The position numbers and the translations under genes were made by a program. A DNA stretch of 11,454 bases from the NCBI GenBank assembly GCA_964397775.1, contig CAYNKL010000140.1:1-11454 (forward strand), written 5' to 3'. The notes below the pieces were generated by a model that was given only the letters and a program-made list of their open reading frames with translations, ran no database searches and was not told the DNA's origin. This DNA comes from Allosediminivita sp964397775. Lineage in GTDB: Bacteria; Pseudomonadota; Alphaproteobacteria; Rhodobacterales; Rhodobacteraceae. Below, in pieces: positions 6,225 to 11,454 of the stretch (its first letter is position 1; every line of letters starts with the position of its first letter).

Positions 6225-6974
6225 TCAGCCCCTTGGCGGCCCCGCGGCATCGCCGAAGACCCGCGCCCAACCGACCCGGATCACACCCCGCATCGCCTCT
6301 TCGGCGCCCTCCGGATCGCGGGCGGCGATGGCGTCGGCGATCCTCTGGTGGCCGTCGCAGATCGCCTCCTGCTGGTCCGCCCGAAGCTCGGGCGAGCTCA
6401 GTCGCAGAAGCGACAGCAGTGCCGCCCCCACCAGTGAGACCACCGAGAAGAAGAAGGCATTGCCGGCCGCGTGGAAGACCGCGCGGTGGAACTCCATGTC
6501 GGCCACCGAGAAGGCCCGCTCCTCCTGCGCCGCGCGCATCGCCCGGACCCGGTCGTAGAGCGTCTCGATGTCCTGCGCCGAGGCCTTCTCGGCCGCAAGC
6601 CCGGCGGCATGGGGCTCGAAGGCCAGCCGCATCTGGAAGAGCTGCTCGTAGAACTCCTCGCTCTGCTCGCCTTCGAGATGCCAGCGCAGCACCTGGGCGT
6701 CGAACATGTTCCATTCGTGCCGGGGCAGCACCCGCGTGCCCACCCGCGCCTTGGCCGCGACCATGCCCTTGGCGGCGAGCGTCTTCATCGCCTCGCGCAG
6801 CACGGTGCGGGAGACGCCGAATTCCTCGGCCAGTTCCTCGTCGCGGGGCAACAGTTGGCCCGGCGGCGGCCTGCCCGCGACGATCTCGCGCCCGAGCCCG
6901 TCCACGACACGTCCGTGGCTCCCGCGGCCTGCAGGTTGCCCGGGATCGAGCCCGTCGAGGATCTGCTTCGTCAT
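6225..6974 (-). CDS. GntR-family regulator, FadR subfamily, DgoR-like
   Basis: A 249-residue transcription factor. Residues about 19-85 form the GntR winged helix (LPRDEELAEEFGVSRTVLRE at 42-61, then the wing with RVGTRVLPR). The rest is an all-helical FCD ligand-binding domain with the metal-site pair D159 and H163 (ADMEFH) and H209 (DGHQRI). The third usual histidine, 22 residues later, is V231. The linker motif W-N-x-x-D-x-x-V-L-x-W (88-98) matches what I recall of E. coli DgoR, the galactonate regulator, which also lacks that histidine. The ATG at 6972-6974 overlaps the yjfF stop as ATGA, fixing the start and placing the gene in the transporter operon. It most likely represses or tunes this operon in response to a sugar, sugar acid or phosphorylated intermediate; the ligand is inferred. 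Operators would be expected upstream of ytfQ, outside the window. Confidence 0.9.
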   Translation of the reverse strand: MTKQILDGLDPGQPAGRGSHGRVVDGLGREIVAGRPPPGQLLPRDEELAEEFGVSRTVLREAMKTLAAKGMVAAKARVGTRVLPRHEWNMFDAQVLRWHLEGEQSEEFYEQLFQMRLAFEPHAAGLAAEKASAQDIETLYDRVRAMRAAQEERAFSVADMEFHRAVFHAAGNAFFFSVVSLVGAALLSLLRLSSPELRADQQEAICDGHQRIADAIAARDPEGAEEAMRGVIRVGWARVFGDAAGPPRG

Positions 6975-7942
6975 CCCGCTTCGCCCTGCTGCCTCTGGCC
7001 GACACTCAAGAGGCCCTTTTGCAGCAGAATGAAGAGAAGAAGAAGCCCGCCGATGACGATTTTCGTCCACCAGCTCGACAGGGACCCGTCGAAGACGATG
7101 TAGGTCTGGATCAGCCCCATGGTCAGCACGCCCACCAGCGTGCCGAAGACATAGCCCGCGCCGCCGGTCAGCAGCGTGCCGCCGATCACCACGGTCGCGA
7201 TGGCGGTGAGCTCTGTCCCGACGGTCGCCAGCGGATAGCCCGATCCCGTGTAGATCGAGAAGACGATGCCCGAGAGCCCCGCCATGAACCCCGAGAAGGC
7301 GTAGATCATGACCGTCGTCCGCCCCACCGCGACGCCCATGAGGCGCGCCGTATGTGCGCCCCCGCCAATGGCATAGACCGCCGTGCCGAAGCGGGTCCGG
7401 TGCGCCAGGATCATGCCGCCCGCGACGACCAGCAGCATGATCACCGCGATCAGCGTGAACCGCCCGCCGCCCGGCATCTTGTAGTAGAGGTCCTGCAGGA
7501 AGTCGTAGAAGGGCGCCTCGATCGGGACGCTGTCGATGGTGAGCATGTAGGCCGCCCCGCGTGCGAGGAACATGCCGGCCAGCGTCACGATGAAGGGCGG
7601 CATGGCCAGCCCGTGGATCAGCGCGCCCATGGCGGCACCAAACGCCGTGGTGACCGCCAGCAGCAGCACGAAGACCGCCAGAGGGTGCAACCCGGTGTCG
7701 CGCAGCAGGACCGCGATGAAGACACCGGAAAAGGCGATGACCGATCCCACAGACAGGTCGATGCCGCCCGACAGGATCACGATGGTCATGCCCACGGCGA
7801 TGATCCCGAGGTAGGCATTGTCCGTCAGCAGGTTCCCGACGACCCGCGTCGACAGCATGAAGGGGAACTGCAGGTAGCACAGGAAGTAGGCGATAAGGAA
7901 GATGGCGATGGTCGCGTAAAGGGGCAGGGCACTGGTCTTCAT
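6971..7942 (-). CDS. yjfF: Galactofuranose-type ABC transporter permease YjfF
   Basis: A 323-residue inner-membrane permease of the ribose/xylose-type (CUT2) ABC importers, with eight or more hydrophobic segments. The N-terminal segment (about 7-25) is followed by the family core GMTIVILSGGIDLSVGSV (51-68) and the cytoplasmic coupling region TAIATVVIGGTLLTGG (246-261). Similarity to E. coli YjfF (331 residues) is strong over the whole length, including DNAYLGIIAVGMT, AHRTRFGTAVYAIGG and FDGSLSSWWTKI. It should pair with YtfT to form the sugar channel. Its ATG overlaps the ytfT stop and its own stop overlaps the regulator start, both as ATGA, so translation is probably coupled and subunit amounts matched. 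Confidence 0.93.
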   Translation of the reverse strand: MKTSALPLYATIAIFLIAYFLCYLQFPFMLSTRVVGNLLTDNAYLGIIAVGMTIVILSGGIDLSVGSVIAFSGVFIAVLLRDTGLHPLAVFVLLLAVTTAFGAAMGALIHGLAMPPFIVTLAGMFLARGAAYMLTIDSVPIEAPFYDFLQDLYYKMPGGGRFTLIAVIMLLVVAGGMILAHRTRFGTAVYAIGGGAHTARLMGVAVGRTTVMIYAFSGFMAGLSGIVFSIYTGSGYPLATVGTELTAIATVVIGGTLLTGGAGYVFGTLVGVLTMGLIQTYIVFDGSLSSWWTKIVIGGLLLLFILLQKGLLSVGQRQQGEAG

Positions 7943-8958
7943 TCGGTGACCTCCTCGGTGTGGCGGGTGGTCGGGCCCCGCCGCCTGCGCAGCCCGGCCG
8001 AAAGCTGGGGCCCGAGCTTCGGCGACTGGAGCACGAGGATGATGACGACGAGCCCTGCCTTGATCACGAGGTTGAACTCGGACGGAAAGCCCGCCAGCAG
8101 GATGCCGGTGTCGATGGTCTGGATGATCAGCGCGCCCAGCAGCGAGGCCGCGATGGAAAAGCGCCCGCCCATGAGGGACGTGCCGCCGATCACAACGGCA
8201 AGGATCGCGTCAAGCTCGAGCCAGAGACCCGCGTTGTTCGCATCCGCGCCGCGGATGTCGGCGGCCACGATGATGCCCGCCACCGCCGCGCAAAGCCCCG
8301 AGGCCACGTAGACCGCCACCAGCAGCACCCGCGCGTTGATCCCGGCAAGCGCGCTGGCCGAGCGGTTGATGCCGATGGATTCGATCAGCAGCCCAAGCGC
8401 GGTGCGCCGGACCAGCAGGGCAAAGGCGATCCCGACCACGATCCAGATCAGGATCGGCGTGGGCACGCCCAGCACGTCGCCGGCTCCGAAAAAGGCCAGG
8501 CCTTCGTTGCTGAAGGTCAGGATGCGGCCCTCTGTGATCATCTGCGCGACGCCCCGGCCCGCCACCATCAGGATCAGGGTCGCCACGATGGGCTGGATGC
8601 CGAAGATGGCCACCAGCACTCCGTTCCAGACCCCGCAGAGCAGCCCGGCGGCAAGTCCGGCGCCAAGCGACAGGACAAGACCGTAGTCATTGGAAATCGC
8701 CCAGGCCGAGGCCGCGCCGCAGATGGCCATGACCGCGCCGACGCTCAGGTCGATGCCGCGCGTGGCGATCACGAGGGTCATGCCGACGGCCAGCAGCGCC
8801 ACCGGCGCGCCGCGTTTTAGCACGTCCACCGCGCTGCCGACGAAGCGGCCGTCGCGGATCTCGACGGACAGGAAGCCCGGGAAGAAGAGCGAAACCAGCA
8901 GCACGAGCGCGGCCAGCGTCGCAAGCTGGGGCGCGATGCGGCGGAGAAGAGGGGTCAT
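7939..8958 (-). CDS. ytfT: Galactofuranose-type ABC transporter permease YtfT
   Basis: A 339-residue CUT2-family permease, close in length to E. coli YtfT (341). Hydrophobic segments run through most of the protein. The signatures are VGMTLVIATRGIDLSVGAV (58-76) and ELDAILAVVIGGTSLMGG (248-265), followed by QTIDTGILLAGFPSEFN, and the C-terminus is basic (GLRRRRGPTTRH) as expected for the cytoplasmic side. The same frame stays open far upstream through ytfR, but the start is set by the ATG at 8956-8958, which overlaps the ytfR stop as ATGA and begins directly before the first membrane segment. It is the heterodimer partner of YjfF; having two different permease genes is typical of the YtfQRT-YjfF system, while many relatives such as ribose transporters use one. 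Confidence 0.93.
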   Translation of the reverse strand: MTPLLRRIAPQLATLAALVLLVSLFFPGFLSVEIRDGRFVGSAVDVLKRGAPVALLAVGMTLVIATRGIDLSVGAVMAICGAASAWAISNDYGLVLSLGAGLAAGLLCGVWNGVLVAIFGIQPIVATLILMVAGRGVAQMITEGRILTFSNEGLAFFGAGDVLGVPTPILIWIVVGIAFALLVRRTALGLLIESIGINRSASALAGINARVLLVAVYVASGLCAAVAGIIVAADIRGADANNAGLWLELDAILAVVIGGTSLMGGRFSIAASLLGALIIQTIDTGILLAGFPSEFNLVIKAGLVVIILVLQSPKLGPQLSAGLRRRRGPTTRHTEEVTE

Positions 8959-10463
8959 GTGGCGGATCCTTCCACCGGGGCGTGATCGGCGATGGCGCGG
9001 ATGATGCGGTCGGTTTCGACCTCTTCGCCGACAAGCTGCGAGACGTGGCGCCGGTCGCGCACGACAATCACCCGGTCGGAGGCCGCGATAAGCTCGTCGA
9101 ACTCCGACGAAATGAGCAGGATCGACATGCCCTCGTCGGTCAGCTCGCCGATCAGGCGCAGGATTTCGGCGTGCGCGCCGACGTCGATGCCGCGGGTCGG
9201 TTCGTCCAGAATCAGGAAGCGCGGGTTCATGGCCAGCCAGCGGGCCAGCACCACCTTTTGCTGGTTGCCACCCGACAGATCGCCCACCGCCTTTTCCGCG
9301 TCCGAGGTGCGGATATCCAGCCGTCGGATGTAGTCCTCGGCCAGCGCCTTCTGTTCGTGGCGAGGGATCGGGCGGGCCCAGCCGCGCCGGGCCTGAAGGG
9401 CAAGCGCGATGTTCTCGCGCACGGAAAGCTCGGCCACGATGCCGTCGGTCTTGCGATCCTCGGGGGCATAGCCAAATCCCGCTGCGATGGCGGCGCGCGG
9501 GGTGGTAAGGTCGATGTCGCCCGTGTCGTCCCGGGCGGTGCCCTGGTCGGGCGGCGTGCGGCCGAAAAGCGTGTCGGCGGTCTCGGTCCGGCCCGAGCCC
9601 AGCAGACCGGCCAGGCCGATGACCTCGCCGCGGTGCACGGTCAGATCGAAGGGCTCCACCTTGCCGCGCCGGGCCATCCCCTTGAAGCGCAGCAGTTCGG
9701 CGCCGCGCGACCGCGCGGCCACGCCGCGATGCTCGGCCTCTTCCAGCTCGTGGCCGAGCATGTGGTGGATGAGGTCCAGACGCTCCATCCCGCTCGTTTC
9801 GGCGGTGATGATATGCTTGCCGTTCCGCAGAACAGTCAGACGGTCGGACAGGTCGTAGACCTGGTCGAGGAAGTGGGAAATGAAGACGATGCCAAGGCCG
9901 CGCTCGCGCAGCCCGCGCACCACGTCGAACAGTGTCTCTGTCTCGCGCGCATCGAGGCTCGCGGTGGGCTCGTCGAGGATCAGCACCTTGCCCGAGAGCG
10001 CGACGGCACGGGCGATGGCGACGATCTGCTGGACCGCGACCGAGTAGCTGCCAAGCTCGCGCGAGACGTTCACGTGGTCGAGCCCATAGCCCGCCAGCAT
10101 CTCCTCGGCCATGGCGCGCATCCGGCGGCCCGACACCATGCCAAAGCGGGTGGGCTGGCGGCCGAAAGTCAGGTTCTCGGCCACGGTCAGGATGGGCAGG
10201 AGGTTCACCTCCTGATAGACGGTGCCGATGCCCAGCTCCTGCGCCTCGAGCGTCGAAGCGGGGGAAACCGGCGTGCCGTCGAGCTTGATCTCGCCACGGT
10301 CGCGCAGGTGCACGCCGGTCAGGCACTTGATGAGGGTCGACTTTCCGGCACCGTTTTCGCCCAGAAGCGCGTGCACCTCGCCCGCGCGCAGATCGAACCG
10401 CACGCCGTCGAGCGCGAGGGTTCCCGGAAACGTCTTGGTCAGGTCTCGAACCGTGAGAAGCAT
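8955..10463 (-). CDS. ytfR: Galactofuranose-type ABC transporter ATP-binding protein YtfR
   Basis: A 502-residue tandem ATPase that powers the importer from the cytoplasmic side. The first cassette has Walker A GENGAGKST (35-43), a degenerate signature LGSYSVAVQQ (137-146), Walker B LILDEPT (161-167) and switch His (ISHF, 197). The second has a degenerate Walker A GLLGSGRTE (287-295), a canonical signature LSGGNQQK (396-403) and Walker B LILDEPTRGID (417-427). This asymmetry is normal for CUT2 ATPases, which have one fully competent site. The LGSYSVAVQQ and CPEDRKTDG-like stretch (here APEDRKTDG) match E. coli YtfR specifically. I chose the ATG at 10461-10463 because AGGGAGG lies six bases upstream and the protein then begins directly at the ATPase fold (MLLTVRDLTKTF). 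An in-frame upstream start at 10508 would sit inside a strong hairpin and is unlikely. Confidence 0.95.
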   Translation of the reverse strand: MLLTVRDLTKTFPGTLALDGVRFDLRAGEVHALLGENGAGKSTLIKCLTGVHLRDRGEIKLDGTPVSPASTLEAQELGIGTVYQEVNLLPILTVAENLTFGRQPTRFGMVSGRRMRAMAEEMLAGYGLDHVNVSRELGSYSVAVQQIVAIARAVALSGKVLILDEPTASLDARETETLFDVVRGLRERGLGIVFISHFLDQVYDLSDRLTVLRNGKHIITAETSGMERLDLIHHMLGHELEEAEHRGVAARSRGAELLRFKGMARRGKVEPFDLTVHRGEVIGLAGLLGSGRTETADTLFGRTPPDQGTARDDTGDIDLTTPRAAIAAGFGYAPEDRKTDGIVAELSVRENIALALQARRGWARPIPRHEQKALAEDYIRRLDIRTSDAEKAVGDLSGGNQQKVVLARWLAMNPRFLILDEPTRGIDVGAHAEILRLIGELTDEGMSILLISSEFDELIAASDRVIVVRDRRHVSQLVGEEVETDRIIRAIADHAPVEGSAT

Positions 10464-10469
10464 CGCCGC

Positions 10470-10476
10470 CCTCCCT
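10470..10476 (-). promoter_or_regulatory. Ribosome binding site of ytfR
   Basis: The minus strand reads AGGGAGG here, six bases before the ATG at 10461-10463. It decides the ytfR start over the upstream in-frame alternative. It is the only strong Shine-Dalgarno sequence seen among the downstream transporter genes, whose starts instead overlap the preceding stops. Confidence 0.75.
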
Positions 10477-10488
10477 TGCAGCCATGGA

Positions 10489-10512
10489 CGGGGCGCCCCG
10501 AAGGGCACCCCG
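10489..10512 (-). promoter_or_regulatory. Stable UUCG-loop hairpin between ytfQ and ytfR
   Basis: On the minus strand a 10-bp stem, nine Watson-Crick pairs and one G-U, closes a UUCG tetraloop with a C-G closing pair, an exceptionally stable RNA fold. It lies in the 79-bp gap between the binding-protein and ATPase genes. There is no T-tract after it, so full termination is not expected. Hairpins at this point in ABC operons (malE-malF is the known case) protect the upstream mRNA and raise binding-protein output relative to membrane parts. That role here is inferred. Confidence 0.7.
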
Positions 10513-10542
10513 CGCGGGATCCGTGCCTAAGGCTGCTTGGCC

Positions 10543-11454
10543 TCAGTAGCCCAGGTCCTTGCGGTTCTCGAACTCTGCCATCGGGTCGTCGTCCTGCGTG
10601 TAGAGCTTGGACTCGGTCTGGATGAACTTCTCGGGTTCGGTGCCGTCTTCCATGTAGGCTTCGAGTGCGTCGAAGGCGGGCCCGGCCATGTTCGGCGTCA
10701 GCTCCACCGTGGCGTTGGCGTCGCCTTCGGCCATGGCCTTGAAGATGTCCGGCACCGCGTCGATCGACACGATCAGGATGTCGTCGCCCGGATCGATGCC
10801 CGCTTCCTTGATGGCCTGGATCGCGCCGAGGGCCATGTCGTCGTTGTGGGCATAGAGCGCGCAGATGTTGTCGCCGCCGCCTTCGGCCTGAAGGAAGCTC
10901 TCCATGACCTCCTTGCCGCCGGAGCGGGTGAAGTCACCGGTCTGGCTGCGCACGATCTCGATGTCGTCGGCCCCCTCGATGGCATTGCGGAAGCCCGTGG
11001 CCCGGTCGATGGCGGGCGAGGAGCCCGTGGTGCCCTGAAGCTCGACCACGCGGCATTCACCCTCGGGCTTGTTGTCGATGAGCCACTGGCCCGCGACTTC
11101 GCCCTCATGGACAAGGTTCGACCCCACGGCGGTGAGGTAGAGGTCCTTCGAGCTGTCGACCTGACGGTCGAGCAGCACGACCGGGATCTCGGCTTCCTTG
11201 GCCTCTTCCAGGACGCTGTCCCAGCCGGTCGCGACGACGGGCGCCAGCAGGATCGCATCGACGCCCTGCGCCACGAAGGACCGGATCGCCGCGATCTGGT
11301 TTTCCTGGCGTTGCTGGGCGTCCGAGAAGCGCAGGTCGATGCCGCGTTCCTCGGCCTCGTTGCGGGTCACGGTGGTTTCGGCGGCGCGCCAGCCGGATTC
11401 CGATCCGATCTGGGAAAAGCCGATCGTCTGTGCGGTCGCACCTGTAGAGAGCGC
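10543..11454 (-). CDS. ytfQ: Galactofuranose-type periplasmic binding protein YtfQ, start outside window
   Basis: The periplasmic sugar-binding component of the importer, a type I periplasmic binding protein of the ribose/LacI-like fold. The frame is open to the window edge; 303 residues are visible, beginning with the end of a signal peptide (ALSTGATA) and a probable cleavage before QTIGFSQIGSESGWRAAET. The internal GTG at 11370 is therefore not the start, and only about the first 15 residues are missing. Near-identical stretches to E. coli YtfQ as I remember it include GFSQ-GSESGWRAAET, VAQGVDAI, APVVATGW, VVELQGT-G, GDFTRS-GKEVMESF, YAHNDDM and VELTPNMAGPAFDALE. The E. coli protein prefers galactofuranose over galactopyranose and also binds related sugars; the same preference is likely but not proven here. 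It is the first transporter gene visible; the operon promoter lies beyond the window. Confidence 0.94.
   Translation of the reverse strand, partial: ALSTGATAQTIGFSQIGSESGWRAAETTVTRNEAEERGIDLRFSDAQQRQENQIAAIRSFVAQGVDAILLAPVVATGWDSVLEEAKEAEIPVVLLDRQVDSSKDLYLTAVGSNLVHEGEVAGQWLIDNKPEGECRVVELQGTTGSSPAIDRATGFRNAIEGADDIEIVRSQTGDFTRSGGKEVMESFLQAEGGGDNICALYAHNDDMALGAIQAIKEAGIDPGDDILIVSIDAVPDIFKAMAEGDANATVELTPNMAGPAFDALEAYMEDGTEPEKFIQTESKLYTQDDDPMAEFENRKDLGY

Noticed and set aside
6975..7880. Upstream extension of the regulator frame as a 551-residue protein
   Set aside because: The added part is a shadow of yjfF; the ATG overlapping the yjfF stop begins a normal-length FadR-type regulator.
8959..10485. 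Upstream extension of the ytfT frame as an 848-residue fusion
   Set aside because: The extension is the arginine/proline-rich out-of-frame shadow of ytfR; the ATG in the ATGA overlap at 8958 and E. coli YtfT length set the true start.
1..11454. CRISPR arrays, insertion sequences, phage genes or defence systems
   Set aside because: No spaced direct repeats, transposase or integrase motifs, or defence-type domains were found; most of the window is metabolic and transport genes.

Overview
The window is GC-rich DNA with tightly packed, overlapping genes and looks like an alphaproteobacterial chromosome, most likely Rhodobacteraceae. The best lineage clue is a three-gene opgG-opgI-opgH cluster with a very small middle gene, an arrangement known from Rhodobacter sphaeroides. 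These calls come from reading the sequence and from remembered family members; no database search was run.

Layout. (1) 2-1282, plus strand: an amidase-signature hydrolase cut off at its N-terminus by the window edge, followed by an intrinsic terminator at 1316-1349. (2) 1388-4972, minus strand: opgG, opgI, opgH, which build the beta-1,2-linked backbone of osmoregulated periplasmic glucans. The opgC succinyltransferase gene that follows opgH in R. sphaeroides is absent; the convergent amidase lies there instead. (3) 4979-6224: a looser stretch with lower GC in its one gene, an unrecognised 150-residue ORF on the minus strand, flanked by two long non-coding gaps. The gaps hold several perfect inverted repeats, including a cluster built from five copies of GTCCCGG. 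(4) 6225-11454, minus strand: a complete sugar ABC importer closely resembling E. coli YtfQ-YtfR-YtfT-YjfF (galactofuranose uptake), with a GntR/FadR-family regulator as its last gene. The binding-protein gene lacks only the start of its signal peptide.

How the genes work together. YtfQ captures a furanose sugar in the periplasm, YtfT and YjfF form the membrane channel, YtfR hydrolyses ATP, and the terminal DgoR-like regulator probably senses the sugar or a catabolite and controls the operon. The last four genes are chained by three consecutive 4-bp ATGA overlaps, whereas ytfQ is separated from ytfR by a 79-bp gap holding a very stable hairpin with a UUCG loop, which fits higher expression of the binding protein. 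In the opg cluster, OpgH makes and exports the glucan chain, OpgG shapes it in the periplasm, and OpgI is a small required partner that may be the detached N-terminal segment of the longer OpgH proteins of other bacteria.

Most of the window is conventional. The points most worth following are the OpgI/OpgH split, the missing opgC, the GTCCCGG inverted-repeat cluster and the unassigned 5444-5896 gene.
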